Shown: piece by piece, positions 1-9,935 of the stretch
Position numbering within the stretch: position 1 is the stretch's first letter
How the letters are laid out: every line of letters begins with the position of its first letter
DNA from: Methylomonas methanica
Lineage (GTDB): Bacteria > Pseudomonadota > Gammaproteobacteria > Methylococcales > Methylomonadaceae
Assembly: GCA_001644045.1 (NCBI GenBank)
Contig: LUUF01000050.1
Location: 276,508-340,507, forward strand
Direction: 5' to 3'
DNA length: 64,000 nt
Notes under the pieces: model-generated
Seen by the model: the letters and a program-made list of their open reading frames with translations, nothing else
Databases searched by the model: none
Told to the model about the DNA's origin: nothing
Program-made: the position numbers and the translations under genes

Positions 1-3000
1 TTGCGCCGACGCTTGCGTACCTTATGGTGTTGAGCCGCTGCGCGATGTTGCTGGTCTGCAGTTTGGCTATTTGGTTGGAGACGGTTTGTTCGGCAGCGAT
101 CTGGCCCGGGCTGATTTGCCGCAACGCGCTGATGAATTGATCCACTTTACTGGCATCGGCGTTACCGTTTGCTAAAAACGGCTTCAAACCGTTCAATAGA
201 TTCTGTAGATTGGCCGGGGTCGAGGCGCTGCAATCTATTTGCTGTAAAGCGCTGGCCAGGGATTGCACGTCGGCGGGCACCAGATTGGGTAATCTGGGTA
301 TCATGGTCAGCAAAAACTGTTTTTCCTGTTTGGAAAATACGAACATATCGCTGGATCCTTCCGGACAAGTAATGCTCTGGTTAAAATTTCCGGTGATGCT
401 GCCGCTGGTGGTCTGCAACAGCACCGCCTGAGAAAAAGCCTGTTGCGGTGAGAAGTTAGGCTGGCTGAGCAAGCGTTGTAAATTAAGCTTTGCGCCCTGA
501 ATATCGATGCTGCGCGCGGTAATCGAATCGGTAACCAATTGCCCGTTTATCCCGCCCAATTCCAAATTCAAGCTGCTGGATTGGCGAAAGATCAAATCGG
601 CCGCTGTGGCATCGATGGCCGCTATACCTTGGCCATTGGCGCCTGGTCCCGGAGAGAGGCTGTTGTTTATGTCTACAATGCCGGCGTAAGAACCGCTGCC
701 GGATACCGGGCCGTTCAAGGTCAGATGTGAACCTCCGATGCCGACCGTGCCATCGTTGATTACAGGGCCACTTATGCTGCCGTTGCCGCCGAAGCTTCCC
801 GTTTGTATCTCGGTCAAAGCCTGGCTCCAAACGCCGTCTACCCGGGTAGTGCCGGCGGTTTGTCGGTAAGTGCCGCTGCCGATAAACGACGCATTGCTGG
901 TCACGCGCACATTGCCGGAATTAATGACGGTCGATTGATTGTTGAGGATGAAATTGCCATTCAGCAATAAGTCGCTGGCGGAGCCTCCCGAGCCGTCTAT
1001 GATCAAGCGGCCGGGGCCACGCATCTCGCCGCCTGAAAGCACCGCCGATTGCACCCTTAATTCGCCGGGGCCCGACAATATGCCGCCAGTCTGCACGTAA
1101 CGACTGAGCTGCGTGCTGCTGTGTTGTAAGTTGACGGTGCCGTTGTTAATGGTAAATGTACTGCCCAGATTGAGTAGGCTGGTTGCTGAGGACGAGAAAT
1201 TAACCGTGCCGCCAGACACAGTGGTGGAATTGCTTACCGAATAATCGCCGGCGATAGTGGTTGACCCGCCGCTGAACACTACGTTGGCAGTGGTGACATT
1301 GCTGCCGGAATTGAATTGGTGGATGCCTCCGCCGACTTGCAAGGTACCGTTACCGGTAAAATTGCCGGAATGGGTATTGCTGCCGGTAAAATTCAATACG
1401 CCCGCATCTATAAGCGTGTTACCGGTGTAACTGTTGGTTCCGTTTAAGATCACCGTATCCGAGGTGGTTTTGTTCAAGCCGACGCTACCGCCCAGATTGG
1501 CGTTGACCGTGCCGGATTGCAGATCGAAGGTGCTGTTTGAGGTTAAGGTGCCGGAGCCGTTAATGGATCCCGACAGCAATTGCACGCCGGCGACGGTGTC
1601 GTTATTCACTCCTAGGTCGAAGATGCCTCCGCCGCTGACGACTAGGCTGGAAGCGTCGGCGATCACATTGCCGGCACCCAGAGCCAGAGTGCCTCCGCTG
1701 ACTTGGGTGGTGCCAGTGTAAGAATTGGTGCCGCTTAGAGTTACCAAGCCGGCGGTGGTTTTGTTCAAACCGACGCTGCCGCCCAGCTTGGCGCTGACCG
1801 TGCCGTCTTGCAGGTCGAAGTTGCTGGTTGATGTCGAGGTTCCGGACCCGGTGATAGACCCCGATACCAATTGCACGCCGGCGACGGTGTCGTTGAATGT
1901 CCCCAAATTGAAGGTACCGCCGCTGACGACCAGGCTGGAGGCGTCGGCGATGACATTGCTGGTCCCCAGGGTCAGGGTGCCGGCGCTGACCTGAGTGCTG
2001 CCGGTGTAGGTATTGGCCCCACTCAAGGTCACGTTGGTGCCTACGCCGATTTTGTTCAAACCAACGTTGCCGCCCAGCTTGGCGTTGACCGTACCGGATT
2101 GCAGATCGAAGGTGTTGTTTGAGGTTAAGGTGCCGGAGCCGTTAATGGATCCCGACAGCAATTGCACGCCGGCGACGGTGTCGTTGTTTGTGCCCAGGTC
2201 GAAGACGGTGTTGGCGCCGCTGACCACCAGACTTGAGGCATCGGCGATGACATTGCTGTTACCTAGGGTCAGCGTGCCGGCGCTGACTTGAGTGTTGCCA
2301 GTGTAACTGTTAGTACTGTTTAAGATCACCGTACCCGATGTGGTTTTATTCAAACCCGCGTTACCGCCCAGTTTGGCGTCGACTGTACCCGATTGCAGAT
2401 CGAAGGCGCTATTCGAGGTCAACGTGCCGGAGCCGATGATGGACCCAGACAGCAATTGCACGCCGGCCACGGTGTCGTTATTCACCCCCAGGTCGAAGAC
2501 GGTGTTGGCGCCGCTGACCACCAGGCTGGAGGCATCGGCGATGACATTGCTGGTCCCCAGGGTCAGGGTGCCGGCGCTGACCTGTGTGCTGCCGGTGTAG
2601 GTATTGGCGCCGTTTAGGGTGACCAAACCACCGGTGGTTTTGTTTAACCCGATGTTGTTGCCGCCCAGCTTGGCGTCGACTGTACCCGATTGCAGATCGA
2701 AGGCGCTATTCGAGGTCAACGTGCCGGAACCGGTAATCGACCCCGACAGCAATTGCACGCCGGCGACGGTGTCGTTATTCGCGCCCAGGTCGAAGATACT
2801 GCCGCCGCTGACGACCAGACTGGAGGCGTCGGCGATCACATCGCTGGCACCCAAAGCCAGAGTGCCGGCGCTGACCTGAGTACTGCCGGTGTAGGTATTG
2901 GCGCCGCTTAGCGTCACGGTGCCGGCGGTGGTTTTGTTCAAACCGACGTTGCCGTCCAGCTTGGCGCTGATTGTGCCGGCTTGCAGATCAAAGTTGCTGG

Positions 3001-3328
3001 TTGAGGTTAACGTACCGGCACCGCTCAATATTGCGGCTGAATTCGCTAACGTGAATTTCGTCACCGTGGGCGAAATATCCAGATTCACATTTTGGCCGAC
3101 ATTGATAACCGCATCATCGGCGGCTCCAGGGTTCGCGGCGCAAGACCAGTTAGCGGGAGTAGACCAAGTGGAATCCCCGGCTTGCCAGTTACAAACGGCA
3201 GCGTCGGTGGTTGGACAAAATCCGATCAGCAATGCCGAGACGGCATAAGGGAGGCTGACAGCTGCGTAGCGAAAATGTCGTCGGGCTGTCAGTACATTAT
3301 TTGCAGACTCGGCTTGCGATTGACACAT
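1..3328 (-). CDS. Giant beta-helix repeat adhesin/autotransporter, N-terminal part
   Basis: The minus strand is open from the left window edge to an ATG at 3328; an in-frame GTG at 3376 is an alternative start, with a TAA just upstream. About 1,100 residues are visible and the C-terminus lies outside. The N-terminus has a long charged lead followed by a hydrophobic stretch (SLPYAVSALLIGFCP), like the extended signal peptides of large adhesins. Next comes a segment with NW, GDSTW and ANW motifs, then six copies of a roughly 98-residue unit rich in G, T, S, N and V, of the autotransporter-associated beta-strand (PATR) type. The left third (1-1400) continues as degenerate beta-helix sequence and then becomes more helical. 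The likely role is a surface-exposed or secreted adhesin. Whether it ends in an autotransporter barrel or is two-partner secreted cannot be seen here. Confidence 0.85.
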   Translation of the reverse strand, partial: MCQSQAESANNVLTARRHFRYAAVSLPYAVSALLIGFCPTTDAAVCNWQAGDSTWSTPANWSCAANPGAADDAVINVGQNVNLDISPTVTKFTLANSAAILSGAGTLTSTSNFDLQAGTISAKLDGNVGLNKTTAGTVTLSGANTYTGSTQVSAGTLALGASDVIADASSLVVSGGSIFDLGANNDTVAGVQLLSGSITGSGTLTSNSAFDLQSGTVDAKLGGNNIGLNKTTGGLVTLNGANTYTGSTQVSAGTLTLGTSNVIADASSLVVSGANTVFDLGVNNDTVAGVQLLSGSIIGSGTLTSNSAFDLQSGTVDAKLGGNAGLNKTTSGTVILNSTNSYTGNTQVSAGTLTLGNSNVIADASSLVVSGANTVFDLGTNNDTVAGVQLLSGSINGSGTLTSNNTFDLQSGTVNAKLGGNVGLNKIGVGTNVTLSGANTYTGSTQVSAGTLTLGTSNVIADASSLVVSGGTFNLGTFNDTVAGVQLVSGSITGSGTSTSTSNFDLQDGTVSAKLGGSVGLNKTTAGLVTLSGTNSYTGTTQVSGGTLALGAGNVIADASSLVVSGGGIFDLGVNNDTVAGVQLLSGSINGSGTLTSNSTFDLQSGTVNANLGGSVGLNKTTSDTVILNGTNSYTGNTLIDAGVLNFTGSNTHSGNFTGNGTLQVGGGIHQFNSGSNVTTANVVFSGGSTTIAGDYSVSNSTTVSGGTVNFSSSATSLLNLGSTFTINNGTVNLQHSSTQLSRYVQTGGILSGPGELRVQSAVLSGGEMRGPGRLIIDGSGGSASDLLLNGNFILNNQSTVINSGNVRVTSNASFIGSGTYRQTAGTTRVDGVWSQALTEIQTGSFGGNGSISGPVINDGTVGIGGSHLTLNGPVSGSGSYAGIVDINNSLSPGPGANGQGIAAIDATAADLIFRQSSSLNLELGGINGQLVTDSITARSIDIQGAKLNLQRLLSQPNFSPQQAFSQAVLLQTTSGSITGNFNQSITCPEGSSDMFVFSKQEKQFLLTMIPRLPNLVPADVQSLASALQQIDCSASTPANLQNLLNGLKPFLANGNADASKVDQFISALRQISPGQIAAEQTVSNQIAKLQTSNIAQRLNTIRYASVGA
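1470..3040 (-). repeat. Six tandem ~294-bp repeats inside the adhesin gene
   Basis: The plus-strand string tttgttcaa(a/g)cc(g/a)acg recurs near 1471, 1764, 2058, 2347, 2641 and 2935, giving a period of 288-294 bp (about 98 codons). Each unit encodes the order: SNFDLQ-type strand, LGG..GLNKTT, LSGTNSYTG, then VIADASSLVVSGG, then NDTVAGVQL.SGSI.GSGT. Several units are nearly identical at DNA level, which points to recent duplication or gene conversion. Confidence 0.85.
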
Positions 3329-3476
3329 CTTGAATCCGTGATGCTGGTTGGAAAGTGGGGGTTGGGAATATTCCACTTAGGGCTATCTGCCGTGAGAGAT
3401 GTTAGCTTCGTCATTCAGAGCCTTTCTAGATTCAGATCAAAGAAAGTCCATTTGTCGCGGGCCAACTCAAGCCGGC

Positions 3477-5180
3477 TCAAGCCTCGGTTGTCACCCTTAA
3501 CACTTCCTCCAATGTTGTAATGCCTTGCAAGGCCTTACCGACACCATCCTCGTACATGGTTTGCATGCCTTCCTGAATGGCGGTTTGCTGGATCACGAAG
3601 GCTTCTTCGTGCTTCATGATTTGTTTGCGTATTGTGTCGGTCATTGTCAAAAATTCGATGATCGCCAGCCGGCCTTTATAGCCGATGCCGTTGCAGGTGG
3701 GGCAGCCGACCGGTTTATGCAGTAGAATTTGGCCGGTCGGTTGCCACTGCCGCAGTTTAATTTCCTCGATCAGCGTGTCCGAGGCCGGATGAGCTTGCTT
3801 GCAATGCGGGCAGAGGCGGCGCACCAAGCGTTGGGCCAGAATGCCGTTGATGGTCGAACTGAGCAGATATTCTTCCAGGCCCATGTCCTGCAGGCGGGTC
3901 ACGCCGGCGGCGGCGTCGTTGGTGTGTAATGTCGATAGCACCAAATGGCCGGTAAGCGCCGATTGCACGGCGATCTTGGCGGTTTCCAGATCGCGCATCT
4001 CACCTATCATGATCACATCCGGGTCTTGACGGACGATGGAGCGCAGGGCCGACGCGAACGTTAAACCAATCTGCGGTTTGGCTTGGATCTGGTTGATACC
4101 TTCCAGTTGGTATTCCACCGGGTCTTCGACGGTGATGATCTTGCGCTCTGAGGTATTCAGGGTTTTCAGTGCAGCGTAGAGGCTGGTGGATTTACCGCTA
4201 CCGGTCGGACCGGTGATCAGCAGAATGCCGTGCGGTTGGGCCAGTACTTCCATGAAGCGTTCGGCCTGCTTGCCGACGAAACCCAGGGTTTCGAAATCCA
4301 GCACCGCGTTTTCCTTGTCCAATAACCGAATCACCACGCTTTCGCCGTGCAGGGTAGGGATAGTAGATACCCGCAAGTCCAGCTCCTTGCCGATCATTTG
4401 TAATTTGATGCGGCCGTCTTGCGGCAAGCGGCGCTCGGCAATATTGAGCTTGGCCATGATCTTGATCCGCGATAGCACGGCGGCAGTGGAAGCGACCGGC
4501 GGCGAATCGATGTCCTGCAACACGCCGTCAATGCGCAGCCGCACTTTTAGGCTTTGCTCGAAGGGTTCGATATGCACGTCCGACGCCCGGCTTTCCACGG
4601 CTTTTTGCAGAATGAAGTTCACCATCTTGATGATGGGCGCTTCGCTGGCCAGGTCTTTTAAGTGTTCCAGGTCTTCGCTGCCTTCTTCCTCGGCATTGAG
4701 ATTGTCGAGCAATTTGTCCATTTGCGACTTGCCTTCGCCATACTGCAATTCGAGCGCGGCGTCGATTTCCGAGAGTTGGCCGATTTGCAGTTTAATGGGT
4801 TTGCCGGTCGCGAGTTGCAGAGCTTGCGTGACGTAGTCGTCTTCCGGGTCCATCACTGCAACCTGGATCTGCTCGTCGGCTGCCAGGCCCACTGCGTGAT
4901 ATTGCTTTAAAAAACGCTGAGATACGCTGTCCGGCAGCGGGGATTGCGGCGGATAGTGCTCTGGGCTCACGCGGGTAATGCCGCTGGCTTCGGCAAAGCT
5001 GACGGCGATGTCGCTGTCTGAACATAAACCCAGTTTGATCAGCAATTGCGGCAAGGAGTCGTCCAACGCCGATTTTTGCATGCGGCGGACTTTGCCCAAG
5101 TCGTTATCGGAGAGTTTGCCTTTGCTTTTTAACAAGCTTAGAAAGGCGGCATATTTTTCGGATTTTTCGGCGATTTCCAT
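3477..5180 (-). CDS. gspE: GspE/PilB-family secretion ATPase
   Basis: This is a hexameric cytoplasmic ATPase that powers pseudopilus or pilus assembly (type II secretion or type IV pili). The N-terminal 150 residues resemble the MshEN/GspE-N domain. The ATPase core carries the Walker A motif GPTGSGKST near residue 330, the Asp box and Walker B around [14 protein letters not shown], and the His box LSTLHTND. It also has the tetracysteine zinc element CPHC...CPTC typical of GspE and PilB. The length of about 567 residues is normal. The GTG at 5186 could also start it, but ATG 5180 is preferred. No other secretion gene is adjacent, so GspE versus PilB cannot be settled from context; the '[16 protein letters not shown]' style favours GspE. 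Confidence 0.8.
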   Translation of the reverse strand: MEIAEKSEKYAAFLSLLKSKGKLSDNDLGKVRRMQKSALDDSLPQLLIKLGLCSDSDIAVSFAEASGITRVSPEHYPPQSPLPDSVSQRFLKQYHAVGLAADEQIQVAVMDPEDDYVTQALQLATGKPIKLQIGQLSEIDAALELQYGEGKSQMDKLLDNLNAEEEGSEDLEHLKDLASEAPIIKMVNFILQKAVESRASDVHIEPFEQSLKVRLRIDGVLQDIDSPPVASTAAVLSRIKIMAKLNIAERRLPQDGRIKLQMIGKELDLRVSTIPTLHGESVVIRLLDKENAVLDFETLGFVGKQAERFMEVLAQPHGILLITGPTGSGKSTSLYAALKTLNTSERKIITVEDPVEYQLEGINQIQAKPQIGLTFASALRSIVRQDPDVIMIGEMRDLETAKIAVQSALTGHLVLSTLHTNDAAAGVTRLQDMGLEEYLLSSTINGILAQRLVRRLCPHCKQAHPASDTLIEEIKLRQWQPTGQILLHKPVGCPTCNGIGYKGRLAIIEFLTMTDTIRKQIMKHEEAFVIQQTAIQEGMQTMYEDGVGKALQGITTLEEVLRVTTEA

Positions 5181-5398
5181 GTTCACTGTGTCAGCCTAAA
5201 CTTGCAGAACTCGCTTGCATTGTAGCGATTTTCCACACAGTCCGGCAGTAATTGTTTGGCGGACGATGAATGCTATATAGTGATTGCGGGGTTGGGAAAT
5301 ATTCAGCAGCTCGAACAAATTGCTATCCTTGCGAAAGCGGATGTCCGGGCTTTTGATTTTCTAGGTACCTTATTAGGTACGATGTAAAAGGAGGAAAT

Positions 5399-5599
5399 AT
5401 GCGACGACTCAAAACCATGGCTTATATACCGTTAGCCTTGGTCATGCTCGGCGCTTGCAGCGCGGACTGGCCGCAGCGCCTTGGCTATCATGCCGTGCAG
5501 AACGCCGGACAATTGCAGTGCCAAAAAGCCATGGCCAACGATTGCGAACGGCGGCAGAGCTACGACGAGTACCAGCGCGAGCGGGAGCAGATGCAATAG
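5399..5599 (+). CDS. Small lipoprotein of unknown function
   Basis: A 66-residue protein starts with MRRLKTMAYIPLALVMLGAC, a lipoprotein signal with lipobox L-G-A-C. The mature part is short, polar and Gln/Arg-rich (YDEYQREREQMQ at the end), with two more cysteines. A strong AAGGAGG ribosome-binding site sits 6-7 bases before the ATG. Directly upstream is a small inverted repeat, GTACCT-TATT-AGGTAC (about 5367-5382), that may be an operator. I do not recognise the family. It stands alone between two leftward genes. Confidence 0.7.
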   Translation: MRRLKTMAYIPLALVMLGACSADWPQRLGYHAVQNAGQLQCQKAMANDCERRQSYDEYQREREQMQ

Positions 5600-5603
5600 C
5601 GGT

Positions 5604-6545
5604 TCAAATGCTGTTCAACAAGGACAGTTCCGCCGGATGCGGCAACATGTAATAAGAGTTGTCGATAAACGCGTCAGGCTCTCTACGGAAATGGTGCCGG
5701 AGCAAGGTTAGCGGTACGATCAGCGGCAATAAGCCGATCCGGTAGTTTTCTATGGTTTCCACCAACTCCTGTTTGTCGTCGCTATCCAGTTTGTGTTTCA
5801 GATAACCTTGAATGTGTTGCAGCACGTTGACATGATTGCCGCGGGTCGCGACGATTTTCAGGCAAGTCATCAACGCGGCTATGTACGTGGCGCCTGTGCT
5901 CTCGATGTCCGCGTTAGTGACGCCGGCAATAATCCGCCCCAGATCGCGGGCTTGGTTTTGCTCGTGGCTCATCGCGATCAATTTATGCCGGCTGTGGAAG
6001 GTGATCAAACCGTGCGCGGTCAAACCTTGTTCGCATAAATCCTGCCAGCGTCGCATCACAAATACGCGCTGGATAAAGTTTTCCCGTAAACCCGGATCAC
6101 CCAAGCGGCCTTCTTCTTCCAGTGGCAGGCTGGGGAAGGTGCGTTGCAGATAATCGGCGAAAATGCCGGTACCGTGGCGGGCGGGTATGTCGTTTTTGTA
6201 GACTTTCACCCGGGTCATCCCGCAGCTTGGCGAATCTTTTTTCAGGATGTAGCCGCACAAGCCGCCCAGCCAGTCGTGTTGCCGGACGGAAGCGTCTTCT
6301 AAGCGTTCCGTTACGTCCAGACTGTGATCCTTCACGCCGACGCAACGAATGCCGTCGGCGGTTTCGCGCAATTGCACGCAGGGACGCGGGACGCCCAAGC
6401 CGGCCTCGACTTCCGGACAGAAAGGTTTAAAGTCGAAGTACTGGCCCAGCGTGCGCTCGATATAGCTGTGATATTTATGCGCACCGTCGTAGCGTACTTC
6501 ATGGCCTAACAGGCAGGCGCTGATGCCGACCGCAATTTTCTGCAT
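5604..6545 (-). CDS. DUF523 and DUF1722 domain protein (YbgA-like)
   Basis: A 313-residue protein. The first half is DUF523, with conserved Cys-containing motifs ISACLLG.EVRYDG, FCPEVEAGLGVPR and KKDSPSCG. The second half is DUF1722, the family of E. coli YbgA (AHGLITFHSRHKLIAMSH). The biochemical role is unknown; ybgA-type genes are often found beside photolyase genes, as here. It is the last gene of the SDR - membrane protein - phr - lipocalin - DUF523 array, 13 bases after the lipocalin gene, with RBS AAAGGA in front of the ATG. Confidence 0.85.
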   Translation of the reverse strand: MQKIAVGISACLLGHEVRYDGAHKYHSYIERTLGQYFDFKPFCPEVEAGLGVPRPCVQLRETADGIRCVGVKDHSLDVTERLEDASVRQHDWLGGLCGYILKKDSPSCGMTRVKVYKNDIPARHGTGIFADYLQRTFPSLPLEEEGRLGDPGLRENFIQRVFVMRRWQDLCEQGLTAHGLITFHSRHKLIAMSHEQNQARDLGRIIAGVTNADIESTGATYIAALMTCLKIVATRGNHVNVLQHIQGYLKHKLDSDDKQELVETIENYRIGLLPLIVPLTLLRHHFRREPDAFIDNSYYMLPHPAELSLLNSI

Positions 6546-6558
6546 GCTTAATCCTTTG

Positions 6559-7077
6559 TTATTGCTTGGGGTGTTGGTCGAAAATCAGTTTTTCGGTGGC
6601 AAAACCGAGTGTTTTTGCTTGCTGAATCAGGTCTTGGCGGATGTTCGGTTCCAGTTCCGGGCCACGGGCCAGTATCCACAAATAATCGCGATCCGGGCCG
6701 GCGATCATCACATATCGGTAGCCGATTTTATCCAGTGCGATGATGTTATAGGCGCCGTAAAACGGTCCGAAGAAGGAGACTTTCAGGCGGCCGATGTCTG
6801 GTTTGTCGATAAAGTAAGCTTTGCCTTCGGCGATTTTTCGTTGGCCTTGTTCGGCATCGTAGCCGCTGTTTAATACCTTCACGCCGCCGTCATCGCGCAG
6901 ACTGTATTCCGCGCTGATGTCGGTCAGGCCGCGCTCGAAGCTGTGATCCAGCCGGGCGATTTCGTACCAAGTGCCTAGATAGCGCTGTAGTTCGAAACCG
7001 TCCACCACTTTCAAGCCCTCCGGGATGCCAGTGCAGGCGCACAGCAAGCCTAGTAACGCTAATAGTAGATAACGCAT
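6559..7077 (-). CDS. blc: Outer-membrane lipocalin (Blc family)
   Basis: A 172-residue lipocalin with a lipoprotein signal (LLALLGLLCAC, cleavage before the second Cys). The first lipocalin motif is GTWYEIARLDHSFERG, and later motifs YNIIALDKIGYRYVMIAGPDRDYLWILAR match bacterial Blc. The protein is expected to sit at the inner face of the outer membrane and bind lysophospholipids or fatty acids. It lies 3 bases after phr and 13 bases before the DUF523 gene, so it is surely co-transcribed. Lipocalins recur in photolyase operons of Gammaproteobacteria, consistent with damaged-lipid handling under light stress. Confidence 0.9.
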   Translation of the reverse strand: MRYLLLALLGLLCACTGIPEGLKVVDGFELQRYLGTWYEIARLDHSFERGLTDISAEYSLRDDGGVKVLNSGYDAEQGQRKIAEGKAYFIDKPDIGRLKVSFFGPFYGAYNIIALDKIGYRYVMIAGPDRDYLWILARGPELEPNIRQDLIQQAKTLGFATEKLIFDQHPKQ

Positions 7078-7080
7078 GAT

Positions 7081-8472
7081 TTATTCCGGTGCAGCCGTTG
7101 TATTGGCTAGGGCTTTGAATTGGGCTTTGATAGATGTGCTTTGCACGGCGTGGTCAACCCTTGGCGGTGGGTAATCGCCGGCTTGCGGATGCTTTTCCCA
7201 TTTATGAATGACTGCCGCCGGGAAACGCTGCAACTCCGGAATCCAGCTCTTGATATACAGGCATTGCGGATCGAATTTTTTCTGTTGTAGCCAGGGGTTG
7301 AAGATCCGGAAATACGGCTGGGCATCGCAGCCGGTCGATGCTGCCCATTGCCAGTTGCCGTTATTCACGCAAGGGTCGTAATCCAGCAAGCGTTGCGCAA
7401 AATAACGTTCGCCCCAGCGCCAGGAGACATGTAAATCCTTGACTAAAAACGACGCGACTATCATCCGCAGCCGGTTATGCATCCAGCCGGTCTGGTTCAA
7501 TTCGCGCATCGCGGCGTCCACAATCGGGAAACCGGTTTGGCCGTTGGCCCAGGCCCAGAAATCGTCCTGGCCGTTGCGCCACAGCAAACCGTCGTAACGC
7601 CTATCGAAGGTATGACCGAACACGTGCGGAAAATGAAAGCCGATGTGAGTGAAAAAATCCCGCCAATAGAGTTGGCGCAGTAAGGGGTGATCCGGATCGA
7701 GCTCGGCTTGGATGCTGTAAAACGCTTCCCGCACCGAGCAGCAGCCGAATTTTAAATAGGCCGAGAGTTGGCTGGTGGCGGCCATGGCCGGAAAATCGCG
7801 GACGGCGAGGTAGTTTTTGCAGTTGCCGAGGATGGCTAATCTGTCCAGTGCCGCTTGCCGGCCACCGGGGAGCGCGTTGGTGTGCGGCTGTTGCAGTTGG
7901 TTTAGCAGCTCGGGTTTGTGGCCAGCATAGGCTGTTGTCAATAGTTTGCCGGCCGCCAAGCTTTGCGGTGTCTGCACCGGCAGGAGCCTGGCTTGCCGAT
8001 GAAATGCGGTGAAAACTTGATAAGGTTTGCCATTGCTTCTTAAACCTTGCTCCGGTTCGGTAAGCAGTAAATCGGCTTGGCTGTGAAACGCCAGATGCAG
8101 TTTTTCGCACTGTTTTCGCAGTTCGTTGTCCCGCTGCCGGCTGAACGGGCTGTAATCGCGATTGACAAATACCGCTTCGATACCGAAATCCTGCTTTAAA
8201 GGCTCGATGATGTGCTCGGGCTTATCATGGAAAATATAGAGCAGGGCGCCTTGCTGCTGCAGTTGCTGCTGCAAATCGCTCAGCGATTCCAGCATGAATT
8301 GCAAGCCGGGTGTGCTTTGGTAAGGATGAGCTTCAATTTGCCGTGGATCGAAGATAAAACAGGCGATGACTTGCTCGGAATCGCGTAAGGCCGCATTCAG
8401 GCCGCTGTTATCGTAAAGCCGTAAATCTCGGCGGAAAATAAACAGCGAGGTTTTGTAGCGTCTTTTAGCCAT
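7081..8472 (-). CDS. phr: Deoxyribodipyrimidine photolyase (class I CPD type)
   Basis: The enzyme repairs cyclobutane pyrimidine dimers using blue light. At 463 residues it has normal length. The N-terminal antenna domain begins LFIFRRDLRLYDNSGL. The C-terminal FAD domain has the hallmark motifs GQTGFPIVDAAMREL, TGWMHNRLRMI, WRWGERYFAQ.L.DYDP and NNGNWQWAASTG, followed by D-Q-YFRIFNP, including the Asn/Asp context of the FAD N5 and the tryptophan relay region. It starts 4 bases after the upstream membrane-protein gene. The start context is weak, suggesting translational coupling. Confidence 0.95.
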   Translation of the reverse strand: MAKRRYKTSLFIFRRDLRLYDNSGLNAALRDSEQVIACFIFDPRQIEAHPYQSTPGLQFMLESLSDLQQQLQQQGALLYIFHDKPEHIIEPLKQDFGIEAVFVNRDYSPFSRQRDNELRKQCEKLHLAFHSQADLLLTEPEQGLRSNGKPYQVFTAFHRQARLLPVQTPQSLAAGKLLTTAYAGHKPELLNQLQQPHTNALPGGRQAALDRLAILGNCKNYLAVRDFPAMAATSQLSAYLKFGCCSVREAFYSIQAELDPDHPLLRQLYWRDFFTHIGFHFPHVFGHTFDRRYDGLLWRNGQDDFWAWANGQTGFPIVDAAMRELNQTGWMHNRLRMIVASFLVKDLHVSWRWGERYFAQRLLDYDPCVNNGNWQWAASTGCDAQPYFRIFNPWLQQKKFDPQCLYIKSWIPELQRFPAAVIHKWEKHPQAGDYPPPRVDHAVQSTSIKAQFKALANTTAAPE

Positions 8473-8476
8473 AGGC

Positions 8477-8986
8477 TCAGCAATCGCCCCAATGAATAAT
8501 CATTTGTTGGCAACTGAACAGGATGTTGGGGTAGTACTGGTAAATCACCCAGCGCAGCAGCAAATCGAAATACGCCGCTACCGTCAGCATGCGGGCTACG
8601 GCGGCCCAAACTCTGCTGGTGCCCTTATCGGAGCAGCGCCAGACCGCGCCGGTCCAATAAATTAAAGGCATCGCCATGATGATATGGATGGTCACCCAAC
8701 TGGCCACGGTGAAGTTGCCTTCGTTGATTCGGTAGTCGATGAAAAACAATACCGCGTTGTACAGGATAAAAAACGGGTAGAACGCATCTTTCAATCGCAG
8801 ATAACCCAGCCAGCTCCATTGCAGATAAAAGTACAGCGTGGCCGGTGTGCGCTCTTCCCATTCCTGGGCGGGGGAGGGGGTCAGATAAAACACCAGCACG
8901 CCCAGGGCCAGGGCTACCAACAGCGCTTCGTACCAGGCGATAAACGAGGTGAAGGCGAATAGCAAGGAAAGACTGTCGATTAACAT
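8477..8986 (-). CDS. Membrane protein of the photolyase operon, function unknown
   Basis: A 169-residue protein with about four or five hydrophobic helices: the N-terminal SLSLLFAFTSFIAWYEALLVALALGVLVFYL, the middle FYPFFILYNAVLFFIDY and VTIHIIMAMPLIYWTG, and a C-terminal amphipathic helix. A charged cytoplasmic-type loop (PAQEWEERTPATLYFY) lies between the first helices. I do not recognise the family. It sits 19 bases after the SDR gene and 4 bases before phr, so its job is probably tied to the light or lipid-damage response of that operon. Confidence 0.75.
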   Translation of the reverse strand: MLIDSLSLLFAFTSFIAWYEALLVALALGVLVFYLTPSPAQEWEERTPATLYFYLQWSWLGYLRLKDAFYPFFILYNAVLFFIDYRINEGNFTVASWVTIHIIMAMPLIYWTGAVWRCSDKGTSRVWAAVARMLTVAAYFDLLLRWVIYQYYPNILFSCQQMIIHWGDC

Positions 8987-9005
8987 AAAGGTGCCCGCTG
9001 TTTAT

Positions 9006-9917
9006 CTAGGGTTTATCCAGAATATCGCGCAACGCGGTATCCAACTGTGAGTATTTAAATGCAAAGCCTTGCGCCAGTAAACGCTCCGGCACCACGCGTT
9101 GGCTACCCAGGACCAACGCCGCCATCTCTCCCAGCAATAATTTAAGGGCTGTTTCCGGCATTGGCAGCAACAGCGGTCTATTCAGCACGCCGGCCAAACT
9201 GGCGCTGAACTCCCGGTTGTTGACCGGGTTGGGTGCGGTGGCATTGTATGGGCCGCGCATTTCCGAAGTTTCTATCATCGCTTCGACAATCGCCAGCCAG
9301 TCGTGCAAATGTACCCAGGACATCCATTGTTTACCGTTGCCCAGGCGTCCGCCCAGTCCTAAACGAAACGGCAACAACATGCGTTTCAGTATGCCACCAT
9401 TATCACCCAGCACCAAGCCGGTGCGTATCAGGCAGACCCGGCTGCCGGTCTTTTCCGCTTGTAGCGCCGTAGACTCCCAATCGGCGCACAACTGTTGGGA
9501 AAAATCGGCTGTGCTCGCGCTACTTTCCGTGAGGAATTTATCGCCTTGATCGCCGTAAACGCCGATAGCAGAGCCGCTAATCAGTACTGGAGCGGGTTGA
9601 CTTGCTGATGCTATCCAGGCTACCAATTGTTCGGTCAGTTTGATGCGGCTGTCGCGCAATAGCTGTTTGCGCGCCTCGGTCCAGCGTTGATCGAAAATGC
9701 CGGCACCGGCCAGGTTTACCACGGCTTTAAAGCCGCCGGCATCCGGTAAGTCGGCGACCGAACTAATGGCTTGTACGCTGTTGCCGAACGTGGCGACCAC
9801 TTTTTCGGCGCTGCGGCTGAGCACCGTGACCGAATAGTTTTTTTGGGTTAGCTGTTTGGCAAGCGCACTGCCCAAAAAGCCGGTGCCGCCGCTAATTAAA
9901 ATCGAGTTCGTGTTCAT
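9006..9917 (-). CDS. TIGR01777-family NAD(P)-binding epimerase/SDR
   Basis: A 303-residue atypical extended SDR. The Rossmann glycine motif SGGTGFLGSALA starts near residue 9, followed by LAGAGIFDQRW, SGSAIGVYG and RTGLVLG, and the C-terminal DUF1731 segment ends in RVVPERLLAQGF.F.Y. It matches the YfcH/TIGR01777 family, whose substrate is unknown. It is the first gene of the leftward photolyase operon; the ATG has a GGAG ribosome-binding site about 9 bases upstream. Members of this family are frequent in light-induced (LitR-type) regulons, which fits the nearby B12-type photoreceptor; that link is inference. Confidence 0.88.
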   Translation of the reverse strand: MNTNSILISGGTGFLGSALAKQLTQKNYSVTVLSRSAEKVVATFGNSVQAISSVADLPDAGGFKAVVNLAGAGIFDQRWTEARKQLLRDSRIKLTEQLVAWIASASQPAPVLISGSAIGVYGDQGDKFLTESSASTADFSQQLCADWESTALQAEKTGSRVCLIRTGLVLGDNGGILKRMLLPFRLGLGGRLGNGKQWMSWVHLHDWLAIVEAMIETSEMRGPYNATAPNPVNNREFSASLAGVLNRPLLLPMPETALKLLLGEMAALVLGSQRVVPERLLAQGFAFKYSQLDTALRDILDKP

Positions 9918-9935
9918 GACATTCTGCTCCGGAAT

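Noticed and set aside
1434..3248. Rightward open frames across the adhesin repeats
   Set aside because: They are antisense shadows of the repeated minus-strand gene; their Pro/Val/Thr-rich translations repeat with the same period and have no start signals.
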